A DNA stretch of 43,586 nt from Brevibacterium sp. p3-SID960 (GCF_025144725.1 NZ_JALXKS010000023.1:1-43586); one strand, 5' to 3'. Positions 8,579 through 16,665 are shown, counted from the stretch's first letter. The notes: generated by a model not told the origin, from the sequence alone. A program made the numbers and translations.

Positions 8579-9070
8579 CTACTTCTCCCGGATGAGAGTG
8601 CCGATTTCCTTGCCGTCTTTGTCCTTGACGGTCATCTCATCGGCGTTCTCATTCGAATCTGTGATTTCTGCAGTCCTCGCACCGCTGAGCCAGGTATCGA
8701 TGTCCGTGCAGCCCTTTGCTGTCGTCACCCATGGTTCGATGTGAATCGTCGATCCCTCGATCGTGTAGGTGCTGTTGATGCCGTTGCAGCCATCGGTGCC
8801 GATGACCGTCTCATCGGTCTTGAATTCGAGGAATGGATCGCCCTTCTGATCTGCCCCCCACTTGCCTTCGAGAGTCTCGGGTGTCAGCTCGCCGGACGGG
8901 TCACCGGGATTTGCGGTGCTGGTTTCCTCAGAGGTCGCACTGGAGGTGTCTGTGGCGTTGGGGGATTCACTCGGGGAGACAGTGCCGTTGCCCTCGCCAG
9001 TTCCGCACGCGGAAAGCAGCAGCATCGAGATGCCGGCTGCAGCAAACGTGGCAGTTTTCAGTGTTCTCAT
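8579..9070 (-). CDS. META-domain (HslJ-like) lipoprotein
   Basis: A 163-residue exported lipoprotein. The signal ends in the lipobox LSAC with Cys22 as the lipidated residue. A Ser/Thr/Glu-rich linker (about 25-65) precedes a META domain containing GTDGCNGINSTYTIEG and IEPWVTTAKGC. META/HslJ domains are small beta-barrels found in envelope stress proteins; their biochemical role is uncertain. The next gene upstream (9124-9471) encodes a paralogous domain with no signal peptide, so this looks like a tandem duplication. TATCCT lies seven bases before the ATG and no strong Shine-Dalgarno is seen, so the mRNA may be leaderless. Confidence 0.85.
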   Translation of the reverse strand: MRTLKTATFAAAGISMLLLSACGTGEGNGTVSPSESPNATDTSSATSEETSTANPGDPSGELTPETLEGKWGADQKGDPFLEFKTDETVIGTDGCNGINSTYTIEGSTIHIEPWVTTAKGCTDIDTWLSGARTAEITDSNENADEMTVKDKDGKEIGTLIREK

Positions 9071-9123
9071 GTGGTCCAGGATACTTCGGGGGCTGAGGCC
9101 TAGACCCGCAGCGTCGCCGATTG

Positions 9124-9471
9124 TCAGGGCTTTGTGACGTCTTCGGCAGATCGGATCAGGGTTCCGATGACGTCGTCATTCCGGTTGAGAATGGTCATGG
9201 TGTCACCGTCGATTTCGGCGAAGCGGGCCATGCGCAGCCACGTGTCCACGCCCAGGCAGGCGCGAGCGGTGGCGATCCACGGTTCAATTGTGATCGTGGA
9301 CCCGTCGAGCGTGTAGGAGGTATTGATGCCGTTGCAGCCGTCGGTTCCCCATGCAGCGCCTTCGTCGGTGAATGTCAGGTACGGCTGACCGGGTTCGTCT
9401 GAGCGCCAGGTGCCGGCCACGTCGTGCATCGTAAGCGAGTTGTCGTCCTGTTTGCGGGGGTCGGAGTTCAT
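9124..9471 (-). CDS. META-domain (HslJ-like) protein without signal peptide
   Basis: A 115-residue paralogue of the adjacent lipoprotein. It shares GTDGCNGINTSYTLDG, the IEPW..TA..C segment, a DTWL..AR.AEI stretch and the C-terminal IGTLIR, and aligns over almost its whole length. It has no signal peptide or lipobox, so it probably stays in the cytosol, unless an upstream start has been missed. It is preceded by TAGCCT (9478-9483) exactly six bases before the ATG, a leaderless arrangement. The two META genes are 53 bp apart in the same direction. Confidence 0.8.
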   Translation of the reverse strand: MNSDPRKQDDNSLTMHDVAGTWRSDEPGQPYLTFTDEGAAWGTDGCNGINTSYTLDGSTITIEPWIATARACLGVDTWLRMARFAEIDGDTMTILNRNDDVIGTLIRSAEDVTKP

Positions 9472-9477
9472 GCTGTC

Positions 9478-9483
9478 AGGCTA
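9478..9483 (-). promoter_or_regulatory. Leaderless -10 element for the second META gene
   Basis: TAGCCT on the minus strand, six bases before the ATG at 9471. It matches the pattern found before serS, the lipid kinase, the quinone oxidoreductase and arsR in this window. Confidence 0.5.
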
Positions 9484-9510
9484 GCCGTTTTGCTGCTGCC
9501 GTGTGAATGC

Positions 9511-9549
9511 GATTCGGGCCGTGAACCGTTGTGGTTCACAGCCCGAATC
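9511..9549 (-). terminator. Hairpin terminator after the surface protease gene
   Basis: A 9-bp outer stem (GATTCGGGC with GCCCGAATC) continues, after one opposed base on each side, into a 7-bp inner stem (GTGAACC with GGTTCAC) with a 5-base loop. It lies about 40 bases past the stop of the minus-strand protease and before the META genes. No T-run follows. Confidence 0.75.
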
Positions 9550-9591
9550 AGCTGGCGTTCCTGCTGTTAGGCAGTCACGGTGTCAGCGGCA

Positions 9592-11592
9592 TCAGTTCTT
9601 CCGACGGCGAGCCAGGACGTAGAGTCCTGCACCACCGGCGATGAGGGCGGCTGCAGCTCCGAGGGAGCCGAGTGCCTCAGAACCGGTGCGCGGAAGGTCC
9701 TTGTTGTCATCCTTCTTGTCGTCGCCGCCCTTTCCGTCATCGTCCTTGCCACCGGCTTCGGTGACAGTGAAGGTGCCGGTCAGGTCGTCGCCGCCGTCGC
9801 AGGAGACGGTGACGTCGTAGTCGCCGATGTAGGCGTTCGGCATATCGGCGTTCTCTCCGTAGACGGAGAATCCGACATTGCCGTCTTCATCGACCGTGGC
9901 GGTGTCCGTGTGGCCGGTGACGTTCGAGCCGCGCGGCTTGACTTCGAGGTTGGCCTCGGTGCCCGGGGTGCAGCCGGAAGCTGCGATCGTCACTGCGTCC
10001 TTCTTGACGAAGTCGGTCGCCTTGATGTTCTCCGGGTCGATCGACAGAGCGCGCTCTGCCGGGTCATCGCTGGGGTCCTCAGTCGGGTCCTCCGAGGGCT
10101 CTTCAGTCGGGTCCTGCGTGGGCTCCGCGGTCGGGTCCTGCGTAGGCTCCGCGGTCGGGTCCTGCGTAGGCTCCGCGGTCGGTTCTTCCTTGACTGTCAC
10201 GATGATGGTGATCGGATCAGAGACGTTGAACTTGCCTTTGCGCGCCTGGAGCTTGTAGGTGTAGGTGCCTGGCTGCTCGGGTGCGGAGAACGAGTACGTG
10301 CCGTCTTTGGACGCGAGGTCCTTCGGAGCCTCAGTGCCTTCGACAGCCTCGATAGTGGCGTCCTTCTCGATCGAACCTTCGATCTTCTGACCCGGGGTCG
10401 CCTCGATCTTGTACTCCGCAGGAGCGGCGGCAGGGCCACCGGCCTTCGCAGTCGTTGAGGCTCCGCTGCCAGCAACCACCTTCGGCTCACCCGGGGCTTC
10501 GACGTGCAGACGCACCTCATATCCGCCGGACTGCTCCAGGCCGTGATTGATATCAGTCACGAACGAGAGATGCTCGTATTGATCACTCGAGGCGATCGCG
10601 CTGGAGATGCCGACAGCTGCGCCGTCGTCGGTGAACCACGGGCCGCCGGAGTCACCCGGCTTCATCTCGTTGGTCGCCGCAAAGCCCGTGACCCACCGGA
10701 TCTTGGGCTTTTCAGGCCCTTCGCCGTCGGGGTCGGGGCCGTCGGCCACCTGGAACTTGTACTTGGCGTCGGTGAGTGTCGTACCGTCGGTCATGCCAGT
10801 GGTGCGGCCGGAGCGTTTGACAGCCATGTTGGGTTCAGCTGATCGGACGGAGGTGATCGTGGTCGTTGACTGCGAGAGATCACCGCTGTCCTGTGTCGTC
10901 CAGTCGGTCACCTCGGGCTTGAGTTTGTACTCGTCATTCGTCTTCGCGATTGCGGCGATGTCGGTGACCGTCGGATCATCCTCACCAGCGTACGGGTCTG
11001 ACTTGCCGCCCCACTGGCTGAAAGTGAACTTTCCGAACATCTCCCCCTTGTGCAGGGGTGACGGATTGAAAACCTCGGTGCCGTCATTGTCCTTCGTCGG
11101 GTCGGTCACGCCAACGTGGTCGTGGGTCCCTCCGGCAGTCTCGCGGCAGTGGCCAGCCGTGATGACGGACTCCTCGCCAGTGGGGCTCCATCCAGCGAAC
11201 CCGAAGGAACAGCCGGACGCAATCTCGTCCGCAGTGCCGGAGCTGTTCGAGTAGTATCCGGCTCCGCCGACGACGTCACGGTCGCTGACGGGCCTGATCG
11301 GCCCGTCGAGCTCAATCACCTCGACGTTGGAGTATTCCGTGTCGAGCTTGGCGAGATCCTTCTGGCGCGAATCTGAAGCGTCAATCATCACGATGAGCTT
11401 GCCGTCGCCACCTGGGCCGACGCCGGCGACGTTCTTCGCCATCAGGTCGCTGCTGAACTCTTCGTATGCGGGGCCTCCGGTCGGGGCGGCTGGCTTGGCT
11501 GCAAAAGCCGGAGAAGCAGCGAGAGAGCCGCCTGCTCCGACGATGATCGCAGCGCTCAGGCCCAGGGCCCGCAGCGAATTGCGTTTCGTCAT
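9592..11592 (-). CDS. LPXTG-anchored trypsin-like (S1 family) serine protease
   Basis: A 666-residue secreted protease fixed to the cell wall. The signal peptide (MTKRNSLRALGLSAAIIVGA, cleavage near AFA) is followed by a short pro-region. The chymotrypsin-fold domain has His148 in ITAGHC, Asp211 in VTDIAAIAK and Ser315 in GDSGGPW, so the triad is complete and the enzyme resembles alpha-lytic/streptogrisin-type proteases. Downstream are an Ig-like domain (about 385-470), a Pro/Thr stalk made of AEPTQDPT repeats, the two-cysteine module shared with both LPRTG proteins at 2.7-5.1 kb, and an LPRTG sorting signal with hydrophobic tail and RRRKN. The ATG has GGAG about nine bases upstream. Likely roles are extracellular protein digestion or processing of surface proteins. 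Confidence 0.93.
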   Translation of the reverse strand: MTKRNSLRALGLSAAIIVGAGGSLAASPAFAAKPAAPTGGPAYEEFSSDLMAKNVAGVGPGGDGKLIVMIDASDSRQKDLAKLDTEYSNVEVIELDGPIRPVSDRDVVGGAGYYSNSSGTADEIASGCSFGFAGWSPTGEESVITAGHCRETAGGTHDHVGVTDPTKDNDGTEVFNPSPLHKGEMFGKFTFSQWGGKSDPYAGEDDPTVTDIAAIAKTNDEYKLKPEVTDWTTQDSGDLSQSTTTITSVRSAEPNMAVKRSGRTTGMTDGTTLTDAKYKFQVADGPDPDGEGPEKPKIRWVTGFAATNEMKPGDSGGPWFTDDGAAVGISSAIASSDQYEHLSFVTDINHGLEQSGGYEVRLHVEAPGEPKVVAGSGASTTAKAGGPAAAPAEYKIEATPGQKIEGSIEKDATIEAVEGTEAPKDLASKDGTYSFSAPEQPGTYTYKLQARKGKFNVSDPITIIVTVKEEPTAEPTQDPTAEPTQDPTAEPTQDPTEEPSEDPTEDPSDDPAERALSIDPENIKATDFVKKDAVTIAASGCTPGTEANLEVKPRGSNVTGHTDTATVDEDGNVGFSVYGENADMPNAYIGDYDVTVSCDGGDDLTGTFTVTEAGGKDDDGKGGDDKKDDNKDLPRTGSEALGSLGAAAALIAGGAGLYVLARRRKN
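10106..10177. repeat. Three 24-bp tandem repeats in the protease stalk
   Basis: Three adjacent copies of a 24-bp unit (10106-10129, 10130-10153, 10154-10177), identical apart from one G/A difference, followed by a partial copy. They encode AEPTQDPT-type octapeptides in the wall-spanning stalk of the protease. Such near-identical units usually change in number by slippage or recombination, so stalk length may vary between strains. Confidence 0.85.
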
Positions 11593-11795
11593 GTGTCAGT
11601 ACTCCAAAGGTGTGTTCAGTGTCAGTGCTGGCTGCGGGCTTGACGGGAGGAAGTCCGTTACCATTCCGCAACACACGAGTCTCAGAGTAGCCTGAGTGCT
11701 CCTGAAGTAAAAGCTGGGGCAGGTGGGTTTATGTCGAATTCACCATGCGAATGACTGTTTGCGCAGGTGAAATGACCCCAGGGGTACCGAAAGAA
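11593..11795. other. Intergenic region upstream of the protease
   Basis: About 200 bp between the protease start and the end of the HAD gene. It holds the ribosome site of the protease (GGAG) and must hold its promoter, but I cannot assign -10 or -35 with confidence. No convincing gene is visible. Confidence 0.4.
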
Positions 11796-12680
11796 TTAGT
11801 CGGAGATTCGGACAATCTCGCCAGAATCCCCCTTGCCGCGACGCTGTGCGGCCGCTGCGAAGGCGCGGATCGCTTCAGTAATCCCGCCATCATGCACCGC
11901 AGGAGCCATGGCGCGGGCTGCGGCGAGAGTGGTCGGGTGGCCGTCGGCCATCGCATACCCCCAACCGGCCCAGGTCAGCATCTCGATGTCATTGGGCATA
12001 TCGCCGAACGCGGCGACATCGTCGGCGTCGATCCCGCGGCGCTGACAGTACTCAGCCAGCGTACGCGCCTTCGTCACTCCGGCAGCAGCCAGCTCGATGA
12101 GCCCAGTCGTCGGATTCGAATGCGTGGCGTGCAGCGCATCGCCGATGAGCTCGCTGACGGCAGCGAGCATCGCATCGGAGTCCGTCGAGGGCCCGCGCAC
12201 CATGATCTTGGCGACCTCGCGGATGTCCCCGCTCTCAGCCGGGTCGATGGTCACGGCCTCCTGCGGCGAGCGGGTGACGAAGCCCGGTTCGATGCAGAAG
12301 GCATCGAGCGTTTCGAAGGCGAGCTTCGCCTCGGGCATGTGCGATCGCACCCGGCTGATGAGCTCGTGCTGGACCTCGGTGCTGATGAGGTGGGCGTGGA
12401 CGACCTCGTCGCGCTGCAGGTTGTACACGATCGAGCCGTTGGCGCAGATGACGTGGCGGACGATCGGCAGGTCTCGCTGCAGGGGTGCCAGCCAGCGGAT
12501 CGGCCGGCCGGTCACCGGTACGAAGTCGACACCGGCGGCCACGAGCGCATTCACCGCTTCGATGGTGGCCTGGGGGATCGGCTGGAAGCGCTGCAGCAGC
12601 GTGCCGTCGACATCGCTGGCCACGAGCCGGATGTTCTCTGGATGCTGATGCGGTGCCTGCGGTGTGCTCGTCTCGCTCAC
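11796..12680 (-). CDS. HAD-superfamily Cof-type phosphatase
   Basis: A 294-residue HAD hydrolase of the Cof/IIB group. Motif I is VASDVDGTLLQRF near residue 20, the threonine/serine motif is VPVTGRP, and motif IV is AFGDMPNDIEML near residue 240. The first 17 residues (SETSTPQAPHQHPEN) are probably a flexible tail. The start is GTG with GGAGG six bases upstream. It is related to, but clearly different from, the HAD enzyme beside serS. Likely substrates are phosphorylated sugars or cofactors; none can be assigned. Confidence 0.88.
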   Translation of the reverse strand: MSETSTPQAPHQHPENIRLVASDVDGTLLQRFQPIPQATIEAVNALVAAGVDFVPVTGRPIRWLAPLQRDLPIVRHVICANGSIVYNLQRDEVVHAHLISTEVQHELISRVRSHMPEAKLAFETLDAFCIEPGFVTRSPQEAVTIDPAESGDIREVAKIMVRGPSTDSDAMLAAVSELIGDALHATHSNPTTGLIELAAAGVTKARTLAEYCQRRGIDADDVAAFGDMPNDIEMLTWAGWGYAMADGHPTTLAAARAMAPAVHDGGITEAIRAFAAAAQRRGKGDSGEIVRISD

Positions 12681-12763
12681 TGCTGGCCTCCGTCCCGCCG
12701 ATACCTATTACTTGTGTTGCTGCTTCGCTGTGCTGCCGGCGCCCGTCATGCGGGGTGGCCTAC

Positions 12764-12797
12764 CTCTATATCTATCAGCTCTTTATATCTATCAGCT
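12764..12797. repeat. 17-bp tandem duplication at the end of the 171-residue ORF
   Basis: Two adjacent copies of CTCTATATCTATCAGCT (12764-12780) and CTTTATATCTATCAGCT (12781-12797), one mismatch. The right copy contains the stop codon of the minus-strand gene at 12792. The sequence is AT-rich against its surroundings and gives further in-frame stops. Confidence 0.7.
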
Positions 12798-13307
12798 CGC
12801 CGCGTCGAGGCGGATGCACTCGTCGATGAGCGCGGTGACATCGTCGACGAACCGTGCCGCAGCCGCGGTCGGAGCCGCCGGGTCCTGCCCTGTGCGCACA
12901 GCGATCCGGGCCATCGCAACCGCCTGCCCGGCCTCCGCGGCCTTCGTCGCCGCCTGGGACAGCTTCTCCGGCAGCGGCCCGCAGGCACTGCGCACACCGG
13001 CCGGGACGACAAGACCCTCGACCGGCCAGCGCGCATGCAACCGGCGGGTGAGTTCCGTGACCTGCTCAGCAGCCTCATTCAGCGGTGCGGTGAGACCGGC
13101 GATCTGCTCGCCGGCAGCCTGGCTGGCTTCGGTGGAGTCCCCGGTTTCGTGGCCGAGTGCGACAGCGGTCTCGTAGAAGCGGTCGACGGCGCGCATGAAC
13201 CGGTCGTGGTGCTGACGCCACACCCCGGTGCCGAACTCCCGTTCGGCTTCCCGCGCGGCATGCTTGGCCGGGGAGAACAGTCCCGTCAGCCGGGACAGGA
13301 TTCCCAC
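12792..13307 (-). CDS. Conserved helical protein of unknown function
   Basis: A 171-residue soluble protein that I do not recognise. It is predicted almost all helical, with long Ala/Glu/Arg-rich amphipathic stretches, and contains FSPAKHAAREAEREFGTGVWRQHHDRFMRAVDRFYE near the N-terminus. I chose the GTG at 13307, seven bases after the Bpa stop codon, because the upstream in-frame region would overlap the end of that gene. No strong Shine-Dalgarno is present, so translation probably depends on coupling to the upstream proteasome-activator gene. That tight link suggests a shared role, but this is inference only. Confidence 0.65.
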   Translation of the reverse strand: MGILSRLTGLFSPAKHAAREAEREFGTGVWRQHHDRFMRAVDRFYETAVALGHETGDSTEASQAAGEQIAGLTAPLNEAAEQVTELTRRLHARWPVEGLVVPAGVRSACGPLPEKLSQAATKAAEAGQAVAMARIAVRTGQDPAAPTAAAARFVDDVTALIDECIRLDAAS

Positions 13308-13314
13308 GCTGGTC

Positions 13315-14019
13315 TCAGAGGTAGTTGCCGGGCCGCGGCTCCGCCTCAGAGTCGCTGTCCCCACCGCCGTCCTCCTGACCCATCACGACCACCCCGCGCG
13401 GCAGTGCACCGGCCTCCTGACCGGCCTGCGACTGTGCGAGCGCCTGCTGGCTCATGAGCGCGGTCTGGATACCGTGGAAGAGACCTTCGAGCCAGCCGAC
13501 GAGCTGGGCCTGCGCGATCCGCAGCTCACCGATCGACGGGGTCTCCGACTCCCCGAAGGGCAGATCGAGGCGCTTGAGCTCGTCGATGAGCTCATCGGAC
13601 ATGCCGGCCGAGAGCTCCTCGATCGTGCGGCGGTGGATCTCAGCCAACCGCCCGCGGCCGGCCTCATCGAGGTCGGTCTTGCGGACCTCTTCGAGCAGCT
13701 GCTGGGCCATCGTGCCCACGCGCACGATCTTGCCGGGCTCGGAGATCTTCGCCGAACGCTCCTGCCCACCCTGCTGGGGCGCCGACTGCTCGCCCGCCTC
13801 GGCGCCGGGGGCTCGCTGGCCACCACTGTCCCGGCTCGAGGTGTCCTGCCCCGAGGTGTCCCGGCGCTGCGCCGCCTGCTCATCCTGCTGGGTGGTCTCG
13901 TCAGCACCCGACGCGGGGCCCGCCTCGGGAGCGGGGGTGCTGTGCCCGCCGTTGAGGCGGGCGGCGGCCTGCGCGAGAGTCTCCAGGTGCGGGGCCTGCG
14001 GGGTGGTCTCGTCGGTCAT
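13315..14019 (-). CDS. bpa: Bacterial proteasome activator (Bpa/PafE, DUF2587)
   Basis: A 234-residue protein of the Bpa/PafE family, which forms an ATP-independent dodecameric ring that opens the 20S proteasome gate in mycobacteria. The core four-helix region runs from GKIVRVGTMAQQLLEEVRKTDLDEAGRGRL to about residue 205. The first 90 residues are disordered and rich in Gln, Ser and Gly. The protein ends GNYL; mycobacterial PafE ends in GQYL, the motif that docks in proteasome pockets, so the functional tail looks kept. The true start is the ATG at 14019, with a GGAG-containing site upstream; longer same-frame readings overlap the oxidoreductase. No proteasome gene is in the window. Confidence 0.88.
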   Translation of the reverse strand: MTDETTPQAPHLETLAQAAARLNGGHSTPAPEAGPASGADETTQQDEQAAQRRDTSGQDTSSRDSGGQRAPGAEAGEQSAPQQGGQERSAKISEPGKIVRVGTMAQQLLEEVRKTDLDEAGRGRLAEIHRRTIEELSAGMSDELIDELKRLDLPFGESETPSIGELRIAQAQLVGWLEGLFHGIQTALMSQQALAQSQAGQEAGALPRGVVVMGQEDGGGDSDSEAEPRPGNYL

Positions 14020-14047
14020 ATCGTCCTCGTCTCCTTCGTGGGGGCGG

Positions 14048-15085
14048 TCAGGCGGGCTGAGCGCCATCGCCGACGCGCAGCAGCACCTTGCCGATGCTAT
14101 CGCCATCTTCGAGCATCGCGTGCCCGCGTCCGGCCTCGGCCAGCGGCAGCGTGTCGTGGATGATCGGGCGGATCGTGCCGTCGAGCACGAGCGGCCAGAT
14201 GTGCTGGCGGACCGTGGCGACGATGAGCGCCTTCTGCGCAGCCGAGCGGGCGCGCAGGGTGGTGCCGAGTATGTGCTTGCGGCCGGTGAGCAGGCGGGCG
14301 AGGTTGATCTCGGCCTTGACCCCGCCCTGCATGCCGATGACGACGAGCCGGCCGTCGTTCGCCAGCGCTTTGATGTTGCGCTCGAGGTATTTCGCGCCGA
14401 TGAGGTCGAGGATGACGTTGGCACCCGGGGTGCACGCGTCGCCGGCCGGGCCGGTGGCGGGATCGGATGCGGTGATCTCGCGGATCCGGTCGACGAAGTC
14501 CTCCTCGCGGTAGTTGATGACGGCATCGGCGCCGAGTTCGCGGCAGAATGCGGCTTTGCGCTCCGAGCCGACGGTGACGGCTACACGGGCGCCGAGCGCC
14601 CGGGCGAGCTGAATGGCGCAGGTGCCGATGCCCGAGCCGCCGCCGTGGACGAGCAGCCACTGGTCAGCACGCAGCCCGGCCTCCATGACGACATTCGAGT
14701 ACACGGTGGAGACGACCTCCGGCAGGGCGGCTGCCGCGGTGAGGTCGACGTGATCGGGGACGGGCAGCAGCTGACCGGCCGGCACGTCGACGTACTCGGC
14801 ATAGCCGCCACCGGACAGCAGGGCGGCGACGCGGTCGCCGGTCTTCCAGCCGGTCACTTCGGCACCGACCTCGGCGATGGTGCCTGAGACCTCCAGGCCG
14901 GGGATCTCGGTGGAGCCCTCGGGTGGGTCGTAATGGCCCTGCCGCTGCAGGATATCGGCTCGGTTGATGCCGGCGGCATGGACCTTGACCAACACGGAGC
15001 CGGGCTCGATTGCGGGAGTCTCGACGTCGTCGGCGAGCACCAGGGCCTCTGGACCGCCGGGCTGAGGAATCGTCATAGCGCGCAT
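14048..15085 (-). CDS. NAD(P)H:quinone oxidoreductase, MDR superfamily (zeta-crystallin/PIG3-like)
   Basis: A 345-residue medium-chain dehydrogenase/reductase of the quinone oxidoreductase group, which reduces quinones or enones with NADPH. The N-terminal GroES-like domain carries AGINRADILQRQGHYDPP and GLEVSGTIAEVG. The Rossmann domain has HGGGSGIGTCAIQLARALGA. There are no structural or catalytic zinc cysteines, as expected for this branch. The ATG is six bases after TAGGCT (15092-15097), a leaderless start. The gene reads toward bpa, with 28 bp between stop and bpa start, so the three genes to 12.8 kb may form one transcript. Confidence 0.9.
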   Translation of the reverse strand: MRAMTIPQPGGPEALVLADDVETPAIEPGSVLVKVHAAGINRADILQRQGHYDPPEGSTEIPGLEVSGTIAEVGAEVTGWKTGDRVAALLSGGGYAEYVDVPAGQLLPVPDHVDLTAAAALPEVVSTVYSNVVMEAGLRADQWLLVHGGGSGIGTCAIQLARALGARVAVTVGSERKAAFCRELGADAVINYREEDFVDRIREITASDPATGPAGDACTPGANVILDLIGAKYLERNIKALANDGRLVVIGMQGGVKAEINLARLLTGRKHILGTTLRARSAAQKALIVATVRQHIWPLVLDGTIRPIIHDTLPLAEAGRGHAMLEDGDSIGKVLLRVGDGAQPA

Positions 15086-15091
15086 GAGGCC

Positions 15092-15097
15092 AGCCTA
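15092..15097 (-). promoter_or_regulatory. Leaderless -10 element for the quinone oxidoreductase gene
   Basis: TAGGCT on the minus strand followed by six bases and the ATG at 15085. Same hexamer and spacing as serS. Confidence 0.5.
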
Positions 15098-15210
15098 GCG
15101 TCCAGGCCTGGGTGTGCGGTCAGTATCGCCACACGATCACACACGCACCGCACAGCCACCGCCTCGGGTGCGGGGCGCTGGGCACTGGCTGCGGGGCTGT
15201 TGGGTGGGGC

Positions 15211-16533
15211 TCAGACGAACATGCGGAACAGCGGCGAGTCGTGCGAGACCTTCTCGATCTCCAGGGGTGAGGCGTCCATCCGGGCGAGCAGACCCGGCAG
15301 GCTCTGCGCCTGGCCGAGGGTGATGCCGACGAACGCCGGGCCGGTCTCGCGGTCGGAGCGCTTCATGTACTCGAACAGCGAGATGTCGTCATCGGGGCCG
15401 AGCACCTCGGACAGGAAGCGGCGCAGCGCGCCGGGCTCCTGCGGGAAGTTGACGATGAAGTAGTGCTTGAGGTTCTCGTACACGAGCGAGCGCTCGATGA
15501 CCTCCGAGTAGCGGGAGATGTCGTTGTTGCCGCCGGAGACGATGCACACGACCGTCGAACCCGGTGGGATCGTGATCGGCGCCCGCGAATGCGCTCCGCC
15601 GATCGCCGCTGAGGCCAGCGCGCCGGCCGGTTCGGCGATGATGCCGTCGACCTGGTAGAGCTCGAGCATCTCCGAGGCCACTCGGCCCTCGGGCACCGGG
15701 TCGATGCGCAGGCCGAGGTCGGCGATCATCCGGTAGGTCAGGTCCCCGGCCCGGCGCACGGCGGCGCCATCGGCGAACGAGTCGATGTTCTCCAAGGTGA
15801 CCGGGCGGCCGGCGGCCAGTGCCGCGACCATCGAGTCCGCACCGGCCGGCTCGGCACCCATCACCTGGGTCTCAGGCATGTGCTCGGCAGCGTAGGCGGC
15901 GATGCCGGCGAGCAGCCCGCCGCCGCCGACGGGCACGATGATGAAATCCGGATCCTCGCTCAGCTGCTCGTGGATCTCCGGGCCGATCGTGCCCTGCCCG
16001 GCCACGGTGCGCGGGTGGTCGAAGGCCGAGACGAGCAGTGCGCCGTAGGTCTCGGCGTAGTTCGCCGCCAGCTCCGAGGCGTCGTCGTAGGTGGAGCCGT
16101 CGATGACGACGGTGACCTCATCGCCGCCGAAGTAGCGGATCCGGTCGATCTTCTGCCGCGGTGTCGTCTTCGGCACGAAGATCCGGCCCTTGACGCCGAG
16201 CTCCTTGCACGCCTTCGCAAAGCCCTGCGCATGGTTGCCGGCCGACGCGCACACGACTCCGCGGGAGCGCTCATCGGCGGTCAGCTGCAGGAGGAAGTTG
16301 AACGCACCGCGGATCTTGTACGAGCGCACGAGCTGGAGATCCTCGCGCTTGAGGTAGATCGTCGAGCCGATCGCATCGGACAGACGTTCGGAGATGTGCA
16401 ACGGGGAGGTGATGATGGAATCCGAAATGAGCGCGGCAGCGGCCTCGACGTCGCTGGCGGTCGGCAGGTTCCAGATCTTCTGTTCGTGAATGAGCACCTC
16501 CCCATTGTGTGCCCGCCGCTGCGGTCGTGTCAC
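15211..16533 (-). CDS. ilvA: Threonine ammonia-lyase (threonine deaminase)
   Basis: A 440-residue PLP enzyme that deaminates threonine to 2-oxobutanoate, the first step of isoleucine synthesis. The PLP lysine is in SYKIRGAFNF, with SAGNHAQGFA and the phosphate-binding GGGGLLAG loop. The C-terminus (about 350-440: KHYFIVNFPQEPGALRRFL) is a single ACT-like regulatory domain, the shorter biosynthetic type also found in corynebacteria. The frame opens with GTG at 16533. An internal GTG at 16497 is possible and neither start has a convincing ribosome site, so the N-terminal residues are uncertain. A 33-bp tandem repeat lies 65-130 bp upstream. Confidence 0.92.
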   Translation of the reverse strand: MTRPQRRAHNGEVLIHEQKIWNLPTASDVEAAAALISDSIITSPLHISERLSDAIGSTIYLKREDLQLVRSYKIRGAFNFLLQLTADERSRGVVCASAGNHAQGFAKACKELGVKGRIFVPKTTPRQKIDRIRYFGGDEVTVVIDGSTYDDASELAANYAETYGALLVSAFDHPRTVAGQGTIGPEIHEQLSEDPDFIIVPVGGGGLLAGIAAYAAEHMPETQVMGAEPAGADSMVAALAAGRPVTLENIDSFADGAAVRRAGDLTYRMIADLGLRIDPVPEGRVASEMLELYQVDGIIAEPAGALASAAIGGAHSRAPITIPPGSTVVCIVSGGNNDISRYSEVIERSLVYENLKHYFIVNFPQEPGALRRFLSEVLGPDDDISLFEYMKRSDRETGPAFVGITLGQAQSLPGLLARMDASPLEIEKVSHDSPLFRMFV

Positions 16534-16599
16534 GTCATGAGTCAGTTCGTGCCATATGGTGAGCAGTTTCGTGTCAGTCGGTGACGAACGACGCCTCGG

Positions 16600-16665
16600 C
16601 GGGCCCCGCCTCGGGACCGGACGCCGGTGCGGCGGGCACCGCCTCGGGACCGGACGCTGGTGCGG
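16600..16665. repeat. Two 33-bp tandem repeats between ilvA and the maltokinase-like gene
   Basis: Copies at 16600-16632 and 16633-16665 differ at two positions, and a third partial copy follows. Each contains the interspersed core ACCGCCTCGGGACCGGA. The period is a multiple of three and both strands stay open across it, but I do not consider the small ORFs there real. Confidence 0.75.

Noticed and set aside
10106..10177. Regular 24-bp repeats considered as a CRISPR array
   Set aside because: Units are directly adjacent with no spacers and are in frame as AEPTQDPT repeats of the protease stalk.
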